Below, piece by piece: positions 54,558-64,000 of a stretch of DNA of 64,000 nt; within the stretch, counting starts at the first letter, position 1; each line of letters starts with the position of its first letter. Location: NCBI RefSeq assembly GCF_014644495.1, contig NZ_BMKU01000002.1, positions 427,443 through 491,442 of the forward strand. Direction: 5' to 3'. Position numbers and translations under genes: made by a program. Below the pieces are notes generated by a model. The model was not told where the DNA came from. It saw nothing but the letters and a program-made list of their open reading frames with translations, and did not search any database. This DNA comes from Pseudarthrobacter polychromogenes (GTDB lineage Bacteria > Actinomycetota > Actinomycetes > Actinomycetales > Micrococcaceae).

Positions 54558-55523
54558 CTACGGAACCAGGATGACCTTTCCGGTGGTTTTCCGCCCCTCA
54601 AGGTCGCGGTGTGCCTGGGCGGCCTGCACCAAGGGGTACCGGGCGCCGATCCGGACCTTGAGGCTCCCGTCCGCCGCGGCCGCGAACACTTCGCCGGAGC
54701 GCCAGCGCCGCTCCGCAGCGTCCCTCAGGTAGTGCCCCATGGTGGGCCTGGTCAGGAACAACGAACCGCCGGCATTCAGGCGCTGGGGATCCACGGGAGG
54801 GACCGGGCCGGAGGCAGCGCCGAAAAGCACCAGCATCCCCCTGACGCGCAAAGCGGCCAGTGAGCCGTCGAACGTGTCCTTCCCAACGCCGTCGTACACC
54901 ACGTCGGCGCCGGTGCCGCTGGTGATCTCCCTGACCCGCTCCGCGAAGCCTTCATACCGCAGCACGTGGTCGGCGCCGGCGCCGCGGGCGAGCTGCTCCT
55001 TCCCGTCCGTGGAGACCGTGGTGATGACTTCCGCCCCCCGGGCCTTGAGCAGCTGGATCAGCAGCAGGCCCACGCCCCCCGCACCCGCGTGCAGCAGGAC
55101 GGTGTGGCCCGGTTCCACCTTGAAGGTGGAGTTCATCAGGTAGTGGGCGGTGATGCCCTGCAGGGGAAGCGCAGCTGCCGTCAGGTCGTCCAGGCCGCGC
55201 GGGACCGGCAGGGCGGCGGCCTCATCAACGAGCGCGTAGTCCGCGTAGCAGTTGATGCCTTCCGCCGTGGCCACCCGGTCGCCGGGGACGAACCCCGTGA
55301 CGTGGTCGCCCACGGCTTCAACGGTGCCGGCGGCTTCTGATCCGGGGGTAAATGGGAAGGGGACCTTGTAGGTTCCGCTGCGCTTGTACGTGTCAATGAA
55401 GTTAACGCCCGCTGCCCCCACCTTCACCAGGAGCTGGCCGGGCCCCGGGACAGGGCGTTCGATGTCCTCGTAGGTAAGGACTTCCGGTCCGCCTGCCTGA
55501 CGTGCGACGATTGCGTGGGTCAT
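54558..55523 (-). CDS. Quinone oxidoreductase (zinc-independent MDR family)
   Basis: A 321-residue NADPH-dependent reductase. The cofactor-binding loop is LLHAGAGGVGLLLIQLLKA, the quinone-reductase signature is IDTYKRSGTYKVPFPFTPGSE, and no zinc cysteines are present. It resembles QorA, which reduces quinones or alkenals. It runs towards the DUF2306 gene on the same strand and is divergent from argC. Confidence 0.93.
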   Translation of the reverse strand: MTHAIVARQAGGPEVLTYEDIERPVPGPGQLLVKVGAAGVNFIDTYKRSGTYKVPFPFTPGSEAAGTVEAVGDHVTGFVPGDRVATAEGINCYADYALVDEAAALPVPRGLDDLTAAALPLQGITAHYLMNSTFKVEPGHTVLLHAGAGGVGLLLIQLLKARGAEVITTVSTDGKEQLARGAGADHVLRYEGFAERVREITSGTGADVVYDGVGKDTFDGSLAALRVRGMLVLFGAASGPVPPVDPQRLNAGGSLFLTRPTMGHYLRDAAERRWRSGEVFAAAADGSLKVRIGARYPLVQAAQAHRDLEGRKTTGKVILVP

Positions 55524-55618
55524 TGCTCACCTTTCCCGGTCCCGGCGTTTCCGGCTCCGGCTGCTGCCACCATCCTAGGGACAGTCCGCGGAAGCCCCAT
55601 AGCGGGCACCTTCCGCTG

Positions 55619-55656
55619 CATGCATAAATATCGGCATCAGTGAATATTTTTGCTGT
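55619..55656. promoter_or_regulatory. Pair of ARG boxes ahead of argC
   Basis: CATGCATAAATATCGGCA (55619-55636) and AGTGAATATTTTTGCTGT (55639-55656) each match the ArgR operator (TGAATnnnnATTCA-like, AT-rich) imperfectly and are separated by two bases. They end 12 bases before the argC ATG. The operon encodes ArgR, so feedback repression by arginine is likely. Confidence 0.7.
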
Positions 55657-55668
55657 ATGGTGGTGGTC

Positions 55669-56700
55669 ATGACTATTTCTGTTGCAGTGTCCGGTGCCAG
55701 CGGATACGCCGGGGGAGAGGTCCTGCGCCTCCTGGCCGGGCATCCTGGCGTCACCATTGGAGCCATCACGGCCCACAGTAATGCCGGATCCCGGCTCGGC
55801 GAACTGCAGCCCCACCTGCACGGGCTCGCAAGCCGCATCCTCGAGGACACCACCGTGGACAACCTGTCCGGCCACGACGTCGTCTTCCTGGCCCTGCCCC
55901 ACGGCGCCTCCGCGGAGATAGCTGCCCAGCTGCCGGCGGGGACCGTCGTCATCGACGCCGGGGCAGACCACCGGCTGGAGGACCCGGCAGCGTGGGAAAA
56001 GTTCTACGGTTCCGCCCACGCCGGCACCTGGCCTTACGGCCTGCCGGAGCTGCCAGGCCAGCGCGAAGCCCTCAAGGGCGCCAACCGCATCGCCGTGCCC
56101 GGCTGCTACCCGACGTCGGCCCTGCTGGCCCTGGCGCCCGGGTTCACCGCCGGGCTCCTCCAGCCCGACGACGTCGTCATCGTCTCTGCCTCCGGCACCT
56201 CCGGCGCGGGCAAGGCCGCCAAAGTGAACCTCATCGGTTCGGAAGTCATGGGCTCCATGAGCCCCTACGGCGTGGGTGGCGGCCACCGCCACACCCCCGA
56301 GATCGAACAGGGGCTGTCCAACGCCGCGGGTGAGCACGTGACCGTGTCCTTCACGCCCACCCTGGCGCCCATGAGCCGGGGTATCCTCACCACGGCGACC
56401 GCGAAGGTCAAAGCCGGCACCACGGCGGAGCAGCTCCGCCAGGCCTGGACCGATGCGTACGACGACGAACCGTTCGTGCATGTTCTCCCGGAAGGCCAGT
56501 GGCCCGCCACGAAGTCCGTGCAGGGGTCGAACCATGCCGCCATGCAGCTGGCGTTCGATTCCCATACCGGCCGGGTGATCGTCACCTGCGCCATCGACAA
56601 CCTCACCAAAGGGACCGCCGGCGGCGCCGTCCAGTCCATGAACATTGCCCTCGGCCTCGCGGAAACCGCCGGCCTTGACCTGCAGGGAGTTGCCCCGTGA
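55669..56700 (+). CDS. argC: N-acetyl-gamma-glutamyl-phosphate reductase
   Basis: A 343-residue reductase for the third step of arginine synthesis. [14 protein letters not shown] is the NADP-binding loop and [13 protein letters not shown] holds the active-site cysteine. I chose the ATG at 55669 ([13 protein letters not shown]) over one four codons earlier that overlaps the ARG box. Overlaps argJ by four bases. Confidence 0.96.
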   Translation: MTISVAVSGASGYAGGEVLRLLAGHPGVTIGAITAHSNAGSRLGELQPHLHGLASRILEDTTVDNLSGHDVVFLALPHGASAEIAAQLPAGTVVIDAGADHRLEDPAAWEKFYGSAHAGTWPYGLPELPGQREALKGANRIAVPGCYPTSALLALAPGFTAGLLQPDDVVIVSASGTSGAGKAAKVNLIGSEVMGSMSPYGVGGGHRHTPEIEQGLSNAAGEHVTVSFTPTLAPMSRGILTTATAKVKAGTTAEQLRQAWTDAYDDEPFVHVLPEGQWPATKSVQGSNHAAMQLAFDSHTGRVIVTCAIDNLTKGTAGGAVQSMNIALGLAETAGLDLQGVAP

Positions 56701-57863
56701 CCGTTACCGCCCCCCGTGGATTCCGGGCCGCCGGCGTCACCGCCGGACTCAAAGCCTCCGGCAAACCGGACCTTGCCCTGGTGGTTAATGACGGCCCGTC
56801 CAAGGCCGCCGCTGCCGTCTTCACCAGCAACCGCGTCGCCGCAGCGCCTGTGCACTGGTCCCGCCAGGTGGTCTCGGACGGCCGCGTGGACGCGGTGGTC
56901 CTCAACTCCGGCGGAGCGAACGCCTGCACCGGGCCAGTTGGTTTCCAGAACACGCACAGCACCGCCGAAAAGGTGGCCAAGGTCCTGGACATCTCCGCCA
57001 CGGACGTGTTTGTGTGTTCCACCGGCCTGATCGGCGAGCAGCTGCCCATGGATAAGATCCTTCCCGGTGTGGAGGCTGCGGCCGCCGCGCTGAGCGCCGA
57101 CGGCGGCCCCGAGGCAGCTACCGCCATCATGACCACCGACTCCGTTCCCAAGGCGGCGCTGTTTATCGGCACCGATGCGGACGGCGAGGAATTCGCCATC
57201 GGCGGGATCGCCAAGGGTGCGGGCATGCTGGCTCCGGGCCTGGCCACCATGCTGGTGGTCCTCACCACTGATGCGGCGGTGGACGCGGAACTGCTCGACG
57301 TCGTCCTCCGCGACGCCACCCGGGTCACGTTCGACCGGGCAGACTCGGACGGCTGCATGTCCACCAACGACACCGTGGTCCTGCTGTCCTCCGGTGCCTC
57401 CGGCGCCGTGCCGTCCGCCGAGGTCTTCGGTGCCGGCCTGACCCAGGTCTGCGCCGAACTTGCCCGGAAGCTGATTGGGGACGCCGAAGGTGCCAGCCAC
57501 GACATCGCCATCCGCACCTTCAATGCTGCCAGCGAAGCGGACGCCGAAACCGTCAGCCGTTCCGTGGCCCGCTCCAACCTCTTCAAGGCCGCCATTTTTG
57601 GCAAGGACCCCAACTGGGGACGGGTGCTGTCCGCCGTCGGCACCACCGACGCCGTCTTCGAACCCGACCAGCTCAATGTGGCCATGAACGGCGTCCAGAT
57701 CTGCCGCAACGGCAGCATCGGCGACGACCGCGGCCTGGTGGACCTGGAACCGCGGGAGGTCCTGGTGGAAATCGACCTCCAGGCCGGCGACGCCGAGGCC
57801 ACCATCTGGACGAACGACCTGACCCACGACTACGTGCACGAGAACAGCGCCTACTCAAGCTGA
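56697..57863 (+). CDS. argJ: Bifunctional ornithine acetyltransferase/N-acetylglutamate synthase
   Basis: A 388-residue N-terminal-nucleophile enzyme that recycles the acetyl group from N-acetylornithine to glutamate. The self-cleavage site is in [17 protein letters not shown], where the Thr becomes the nucleophile of the beta chain. GTG start overlapping argC. The presence of ArgJ explains the absence of argE in the operon. Confidence 0.96.
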   Translation: MTVTAPRGFRAAGVTAGLKASGKPDLALVVNDGPSKAAAAVFTSNRVAAAPVHWSRQVVSDGRVDAVVLNSGGANACTGPVGFQNTHSTAEKVAKVLDISATDVFVCSTGLIGEQLPMDKILPGVEAAAAALSADGGPEAATAIMTTDSVPKAALFIGTDADGEEFAIGGIAKGAGMLAPGLATMLVVLTTDAAVDAELLDVVLRDATRVTFDRADSDGCMSTNDTVVLLSSGASGAVPSAEVFGAGLTQVCAELARKLIGDAEGASHDIAIRTFNAASEADAETVSRSVARSNLFKAAIFGKDPNWGRVLSAVGTTDAVFEPDQLNVAMNGVQICRNGSIGDDRGLVDLEPREVLVEIDLQAGDAEATIWTNDLTHDYVHENSAYSS

Positions 57864-57918
57864 CGCACCACCTGAGCCGGCCCCTTCCGACCCCCGGCAA
57901 CTCTGGAGAAACTGCCTG

Positions 57919-58872
57919 ATGAATACCCGCACCCGCGAAACCACGTCCACGCTTGACGCCCAAAGCAAGGCCGGCACCCTGATCGAGGCGCTGCCCTGGA
58001 TCCAGCGCTTTGCCGGCACCACGATGGTGATCAAGTATGGCGGCAACGCCATGGTCAACGACGAGCTGCGCCGTGCCTTCGCTGAGGACGTTGTGTTCCT
58101 GCACCACGTGGGCATCCACCCTGTGGTGGTGCACGGGGGCGGGCCCCAGATCAACTCCATGCTGGCCCGGCTTGGCATCGAGTCCGAGTTCAAGGGCGGC
58201 CTGCGGGTCACCACTCCGGAAGCCATGGACGTGGTCCGCATGGTCCTCACCGGCCAGGTGGGCCGCGAACTGGTGGGCCTGATCAACTCCCACGGCCCCT
58301 ACGCCGTGGGCATGTCCGGTGAAGACGGAGGGCTGCTGCGCGCCGTGCGCACCGGCACCGTCATCGACGGCAAAGAAGTGGACCTGGGCCTGGTGGGCGA
58401 AGTAGTGGGCGTGAACCCGGAAGGCATCCTGGACATCCTCGCCGCCGGCCGCATCCCCGTGATCTCCACGGTGGCCCCGGAAATCGACGTCGATGGGTTC
58501 GCAGCAGACGGCAGCGTCCAGACCACGGGACAGGTGCTCAACGTCAACGCGGACACCGCGGCGGCAGCCCTGGCCGAAGCCCTCGGTGCCTCCAAACTGG
58601 TGATCCTCACCGACGTCGAAGGCCTGTATGCCAACTGGCCGGACAAGTCCTCGCTGATCTCCTCCCTTAAGGCATCGGACCTTCGGGCACTCCTGCCATC
58701 GCTGGAATCCGGCATGATCCCCAAGATGGAGGCCTGCCTCAAGGCGATCGACGGCGGTGTTGAGCGTGCGCACATCGTGGACGGACGCCTGGCGCACTCC
58801 ATGCTGCTGGAAACCTTCACCACCGCCGGGATCGGCACCCAGGTGGTCCCCGACGAGGAGACGAACGCATGA
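57919..58872 (+). CDS. argB: Acetylglutamate kinase
   Basis: A 317-residue amino-acid kinase. [11 protein letters not shown] and [10 protein letters not shown] are the phosphate-binding loops; [17 protein letters not shown] and [10 protein letters not shown] form the ATP site. The N-terminal extension before the core is typical of the arginine-inhibited class. Overlaps argD by four bases. Confidence 0.96.
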   Translation: MNTRTRETTSTLDAQSKAGTLIEALPWIQRFAGTTMVIKYGGNAMVNDELRRAFAEDVVFLHHVGIHPVVVHGGGPQINSMLARLGIESEFKGGLRVTTPEAMDVVRMVLTGQVGRELVGLINSHGPYAVGMSGEDGGLLRAVRTGTVIDGKEVDLGLVGEVVGVNPEGILDILAAGRIPVISTVAPEIDVDGFAADGSVQTTGQVLNVNADTAAAALAEALGASKLVILTDVEGLYANWPDKSSLISSLKASDLRALLPSLESGMIPKMEACLKAIDGGVERAHIVDGRLAHSMLLETFTTAGIGTQVVPDEETNA

Positions 58873-60140
58873 ACGAAACTGTTGACGTAAGTCCGGTCAG
58901 CGACCGGGACGCCAAAGCTTCCGCGATGACCGGCATCGGCAGCGGCCCAGAGTGGCTGGCCCGCTACTCCAGCTCCCTCATGGGCGTCTTCGGCACCCCG
59001 CAGCGCGTCCTGGTCCGCGGCGCCGGCTGCCTGGTCTGGGACGCCGACGGCAAGGAGTACCTCGACCTGCTCGGAGGCATCGCCGTCAACGCGCTGGGCC
59101 ATGCCAACCCGTTCGTCACGTCGGTGATCTCCAGCCAGCTGGCCACCCTCGGCCATGTCTCCAACTTCTTCACTAGCCCCACGCAGATCGCGCTGGCCGA
59201 AAAGCTCCTGGCCCTCACCGACGCCCCTGCCGGTTCCAAGGTGTTCTTCACCAACTCCGGCACCGAGGCCAACGAGGCCGCCTTCAAGCTGGCCCGCCGC
59301 AATACGGGCGGCAGCGGCGCCAAACGGACCAAGATCATCGCCCTCGAGGGGGCCTTCCACGGCCGGACCATGGGCGCCCTTGCGCTGACCGCCAAAGAGT
59401 CCTACCGCGAGCCGTTCGAGCCGCTGCCCGCCGGCGTCGTGCACATTCCCTTCGGCGACGTGGAGGCACTGAAGGACGCCGTTGACGAGACCGTGGCCGC
59501 CGTCTTCCTGGAGCCCATCCAGGGCGAGGCGGGCGTGCGCCCCCTGCCGCCCGGATACCTTCGGGCCGCCCGCGAGCTGACCGCCAGGGTGGGAGCTCTG
59601 CTGATCCTCGACGAAGTGCAGACGGGCATCGGCCGCACCGGGAAATGGCTTGCCAGCGAGGATGCCGGGATCATGCCCGACGCCGTTACCCTGGCCAAGG
59701 GCCTGGGCGGCGGCTTCCCGATCGGTGCCCTGATCACCTATGGTCCGGAGACGTCGTCGTTGTTGGCTGCGGGCCAGCACGGCACCACGTTCGGCGGGAA
59801 CCCGGTGGCGACAGCGGCCGCCCTCGCCACCCTGCACGCCATCGAGAGCCAGCACGTGCTGGCCAATGCCTCGGCCGTGGGTGGGCACCTGCGGGCCGGG
59901 CTGGCCCGCCTGCCGGGCGTCACCGAAGTCCGCGGCGAAGGCCTCCTCATCGGGTTCGACCTGGATGCGGACGTCGCCCCGGCCGTGGTGCAGGCAGGCC
60001 TTGATGCTGGGTTCATCGTCAACAGCCCTGGTCCCCGCACCATCCGCCTTGCGCCGCCGCTGGTCCTGACCACGGCGCAGGCAGACACCTTCCTCGACGC
60101 CTTCCCGGCAATCCTCCAAGCAGCTAAGGACGCCCAGTGA
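58869..60140 (+). CDS. argD: Acetylornithine aminotransferase
   Basis: A 423-residue class III PLP enzyme. PLP lysine in [33 protein letters not shown] [18 protein letters not shown] binds the phosphate of PLP. About 25 extra N-terminal residues precede the core. Overlaps argB and argF by four bases each. Confidence 0.96.
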   Translation: MNETVDVSPVSDRDAKASAMTGIGSGPEWLARYSSSLMGVFGTPQRVLVRGAGCLVWDADGKEYLDLLGGIAVNALGHANPFVTSVISSQLATLGHVSNFFTSPTQIALAEKLLALTDAPAGSKVFFTNSGTEANEAAFKLARRNTGGSGAKRTKIIALEGAFHGRTMGALALTAKESYREPFEPLPAGVVHIPFGDVEALKDAVDETVAAVFLEPIQGEAGVRPLPPGYLRAARELTARVGALLILDEVQTGIGRTGKWLASEDAGIMPDAVTLAKGLGGGFPIGALITYGPETSSLLAAGQHGTTFGGNPVATAAALATLHAIESQHVLANASAVGGHLRAGLARLPGVTEVRGEGLLIGFDLDADVAPAVVQAGLDAGFIVNSPGPRTIRLAPPLVLTTAQADTFLDAFPAILQAAKDAQ

Positions 60141-61147
60141 CACCAGCAGCCAGCGCTACCCGGCACTTCCTCAAGGACACGGACCTCAGCCCCGCCGAAC
60201 AGGCCGAGGTCCTCGGCCTCGCAGCCCGGATGAAGGCGGCGCCCTACAGTGTCCAGCCGTACGCCGCCGAGGGCAGCGGCCGCAAGACGGTGGCCGTGAT
60301 CTTCGACAAAACCTCCACCCGGACCAGGGTCTCGTTCGCCACAGGGATCGCGGACCTGGGCGGCAACGCCCTGATCATCAACCCGGGGGAGGCCCAGATC
60401 GGGCACAAGGAATCCGTGGAGGACACCGCCAAGGTCCTGGAGCGGATGGTGTCCACCATCGTCTGGCGGACCGGCGCCCACGCCGGCCTGGTGGCCATGG
60501 CGGAGAACTCCAGGGTTCCGGTGATCAACGCCCTGTGCGACGATTACCACCCCTGCCAGCTGCTGGCGGACCTGCTGGCCGTGAAAGAGCACAAGGGCGA
60601 AATCAAGGGCCTCACCATGAGCTACCTGGGGGACGCCGCCAACAACATGGCCAATTCCTACCTGCTGGCCGGAGTCACGGCCGGAATGCACGTGCGGATC
60701 GCCGGTCCAGAAGGTTACCTGCCGGCGGCGGACATCGTGGCCGCAGCCGAGGAACGCGCTGCGGAGACGGGCGGCTCGGTGCTCATCACCACTGACGCGG
60801 CGGAGGCCTTGAAAGGGGCCGACGTCGTTGCCACGGACACGTGGGTGTCCATGGGGCAGGAGGCGGAAAAGGAAGCCCGGATGCAGCTGTTCCGGGAGTA
60901 CGCCGTGGACGAGGCGGCCATGGCACAGGCCGCGGAAGACGCCGTCGTGCTTCACTGCCTGCCCGCCTACCGCGGCTACGAAATCTCTGCCGGCGTCATT
61001 GACGGACCGCAGTCCATCGTCTGGGACGAGGCCGAAAACCGGCTGCACGCCCAGAAGGCCCTGATGGCCTGGCTGATGCACCGTTCCGGCCTGGCCTTCG
61101 TTGACGGGCTCGCACCCGTTGAAGGCACCGGGGAGAGCACGTTCTAG
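60137..61147 (+). CDS. argF: Ornithine carbamoyltransferase
   Basis: A 336-residue transferase that makes citrulline. The carbamoyl-phosphate motif is [10 protein letters not shown] and the ornithine-binding motif [13 protein letters not shown] loop seen as DTWVSMGQE. Stop overlaps argR start by one base. Confidence 0.96.
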   Translation: MTPAASATRHFLKDTDLSPAEQAEVLGLAARMKAAPYSVQPYAAEGSGRKTVAVIFDKTSTRTRVSFATGIADLGGNALIINPGEAQIGHKESVEDTAKVLERMVSTIVWRTGAHAGLVAMAENSRVPVINALCDDYHPCQLLADLLAVKEHKGEIKGLTMSYLGDAANNMANSYLLAGVTAGMHVRIAGPEGYLPAADIVAAAEERAAETGGSVLITTDAAEALKGADVVATDTWVSMGQEAEKEARMQLFREYAVDEAAMAQAAEDAVVLHCLPAYRGYEISAGVIDGPQSIVWDEAENRLHAQKALMAWLMHRSGLAFVDGLAPVEGTGESTF

Positions 61148-61677
61148 TGTCCGCCCAATCGGCCTCGCCGGGTTCCAGCCCGGCCACCAAGACAGCCCGC
61201 CAGGCGCGCATCACCGCCATCCTGACGGGGGAGTCCGTGCGTTCCCAGGCAGAGCTGGCAGCATTGCTGGCGGACGACGGCGTGCAGGTCACCCAGGCAA
61301 CGCTGTCGCGGGACCTCGTGGAACTCGGCGCGGTCCGGGTCCGCGGCAAGGAGGGCGTGCTGGTGTACGCCGTACCCGGCGAGGGTGGCGAACGGGCCGC
61401 CCGGAGCGGGGTGAGCCAGGAGATCCTGGACGCCCGGCTGGCCCGGCTGTGCAGCGAACTGCTGGTCACCGCGGAGGCCTCGGCCAACATTGCCGTGCTC
61501 CGCACACCGCCCGGGGCGGCAAACTTCCTGGCCCTGGCCATCGACCATTCGGTGATGCCGTCCATCCTGGGCACCATCGCCGGGGACGACACCGTGCTGC
61601 TGGTGGCCCGGGACCCGCAGGGCGGCCAGGACCTCGCCGCCAGGTTCCTGCAGCTGGCCGAGGAAGCCGGGCAATAA
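61147..61677 (+). CDS. argR: Arginine repressor ArgR
   Basis: A 176-residue repressor. Winged-helix core is [20 protein letters not shown] then [20 protein letters not shown]; the C-terminal hexamerisation and arginine-binding domain ends with [16 protein letters not shown] start overlapping the argF stop by one base. Expected to act at the ARG boxes ahead of argC. Confidence 0.95.
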   Translation: MSAQSASPGSSPATKTARQARITAILTGESVRSQAELAALLADDGVQVTQATLSRDLVELGAVRVRGKEGVLVYAVPGEGGERAARSGVSQEILDARLARLCSELLVTAEASANIAVLRTPPGAANFLALAIDHSVMPSILGTIAGDDTVLLVARDPQGGQDLAARFLQLAEEAGQ

Positions 61678-61723
61678 GCTTGAAGACAACATCAACAAAC
61701 CCCAATCACAAGGAGCATTCGAA

Positions 61724-62929
61724 GTGACTGAACGCATTGTGCTCGCCTACTCGGGCGGCCTGGACACCTCAGTAGCCATCGGCTGGATCGGTGAAGCCAC
61801 CGGCGCCGAGGTCATCGCCGTGGCGGTCGACGTCGGACAGGGCGGCGAGTCCCTGGAAACCATCCGCCAGCGCGCCCTCGGCTGCGGCGCCGTCGAAGCC
61901 TACGTGGCCGACGCCTCCGACGAATTCGCCAACGAATACTGCATGCCCACGCTGAAGGCCAACGGCCTCTACCAGGGCCACTACCCGCTGGTGTCCGCCA
62001 TCTCCCGCCCGGTCATCGTCAAGCACCTGGTTAAGGCTGCCCGCGAATTCGGCGCCACCACCGTGGCCCACGGCTGCACCGGCAAGGGCAACGACCAGGT
62101 CCGCTTCGAAGTGGGCATCCAGACCCTCGGCCCGGACCTGAAGTGCATCGCCCCGGTCCGCGACCTGGCGCTCACCCGCGACAAGGCCATCGCCTTCGCC
62201 GAGGAAAAGGGCTTGCCGATCGAGACCACCAAGAAAAACCCGTACTCCATTGACCAGAACGTCTGGGGCCGCGCCGTGGAAACCGGCTACCTCGAGGACA
62301 TCTGGAACGCCCCCACCAAGGACATCTACGACTACACCGCCACCCCGGAGTTCCCCCCGGCACCGGACGAGGTTGTCATTTCCTTCGAAGCCGGCGTTCC
62401 GGTGGCGATCGACGGCGTCAAGGTCACCCCGCTGCAGGCCATCAAGGAGCTCAACCGCCGTGCCGGCGCCCAGGGCGTGGGCCGCATCGACGTCGTTGAG
62501 GACCGCCTGGTGGGCATCAAGTCCCGCGAAATCTACGAGGCTCCGGGCGCGATGGCGTTGATCACAGCGCACAAGCACCTCGAGGACATCACCGTTGAGC
62601 GCGAGCAGGCCCGCTTCAAGGCCACCGTTGGCCAGCGCTGGTCCGAGCTGGTGTACGACGGCCAGTGGTTCTCCCCGCTGAAGCGCTCCCTGGACGCGTT
62701 CATCGAGGACACCCAGAAGTACGTCTCCGGCGACATCCGCATGACGCTGCACGGAGGCCAGGCCATCGTCAACGGCCGCCGGTCCGACACCTCGCTCTAC
62801 GACTTCAACCTCGCCACCTACGACACCGGCGACACCTTCGACCAGTCCATGGCGCGCGGCTTCATCGAGCTGTGGGGCATGTCCGCCAAGGTGGCCTCCG
62901 GCCGCGACATCCGGGTCGCGGGTCAGTAA
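61724..62929 (+). CDS. argG: Argininosuccinate synthase
   Basis: A 401-residue enzyme with the ATP-pyrophosphatase P-loop [15 protein letters not shown] and [17 protein letters not shown] start with AAGGAG upstream. A 46-base gap from argR; full family length. Confidence 0.97.
   Translation: MTERIVLAYSGGLDTSVAIGWIGEATGAEVIAVAVDVGQGGESLETIRQRALGCGAVEAYVADASDEFANEYCMPTLKANGLYQGHYPLVSAISRPVIVKHLVKAAREFGATTVAHGCTGKGNDQVRFEVGIQTLGPDLKCIAPVRDLALTRDKAIAFAEEKGLPIETTKKNPYSIDQNVWGRAVETGYLEDIWNAPTKDIYDYTATPEFPPAPDEVVISFEAGVPVAIDGVKVTPLQAIKELNRRAGAQGVGRIDVVEDRLVGIKSREIYEAPGAMALITAHKHLEDITVEREQARFKATVGQRWSELVYDGQWFSPLKRSLDAFIEDTQKYVSGDIRMTLHGGQAIVNGRRSDTSLYDFNLATYDTGDTFDQSMARGFIELWGMSAKVASGRDIRVAGQ

Positions 62930-64000
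<1,071 letters not shown>

Noticed and set aside
58299..60143. 614-codon minus-strand frame opposite argB and argD
   Set aside because: Antisense to two intact, well-conserved arginine genes.

Overview
The window is high-GC chromosomal DNA from an actinobacterium of the Micrococcaceae, most like Arthrobacter or Pseudarthrobacter. The evidence is gene content and order: dapB/dapA/rnj/ftsK/pgsA/clgR, recA-recX-miaB-miaA-dapF-hflX, lexA beside a LysM gene, PriA in place of HisA, infC-rpmI-rplT, and pheST close to argCJBDFRGH. GTG and TTG starts are frequent and stop/start overlaps are short. The genus is an inference from gene order and protein wording; no 16S gene or other decisive marker is present.

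Layout. 0-3.6 kb: an M16 peptidase, a small beta-barrel-like protein and an HNH/DUF222 protein. 3.7-9.6 kb: a molybdenum-cofactor cluster (moaD and moaA on the minus strand; moeA, moaC, moaB, moaE on the plus strand) around a membrane-anchored sulfite-oxidase-type molybdoenzyme. 9.7-20.3 kb: lysine/DAP genes dapB and dapA, RNase J, FtsK, PgsA, CinA-like amidase and ClgR. 20.4-27.1 kb: MarR, DUF3046, recA, recX, miaB, miaA, dapF and a class I methyltransferase. 27.1-32.8 kb: hflX with an elaborate leader, a DinG-family helicase, lexA and a divergent LysM gene. 32.9-38.7 kb: hisC-hisB-hisH-(small membrane protein)-priA-sseB-MFS. 38.8-42.4 kb: DUF1844, then infC-rpmI-rplT and a TrmH-type rRNA methylase. 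42.5-47.1 kb: small membrane protein, MFS exporter, NUDIX hydrolase, Rv2578c-type radical SAM protein, SIMPL protein and an HExxH protein. 47.4-51.0 kb: pheS-pheT. 51.0-55.5 kb: a patchy accessory block of poorly known genes, visibly less GC-rich in part, and a quinone oxidoreductase. 55.6-64 kb: the arginine operon argC-J-B-D-F-R-G-H, with argH cut by the window edge.

The most striking observation is that recA is broken. Its two halves lie in different frames, and the junction is explained by a precise 37-nt loss that removes the conserved block SQPDTGEQALEI. The SOS circuitry around it is otherwise intact: LexA-type operators (GAACnnnnGTTC-like) precede recA, lexA, the LysM gene, a small DUF222-like gene and the Rv2578c-type radical SAM gene. 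Either the strain lacks RecA or the assembly carries an error.

Other points of note are a possible leader peptide plus Shine-Dalgarno-sequestering hairpin ahead of hflX, two mutually exclusive hairpins and an AUU start codon for infC, a 52-residue membrane protein inside the his operon, a 27-bp perfect inverted repeat, and a pair of GTTTCGAGAC-type repeat elements in the pheT-argC block. I saw no tRNA, rRNA, CRISPR array, insertion sequence or prophage.
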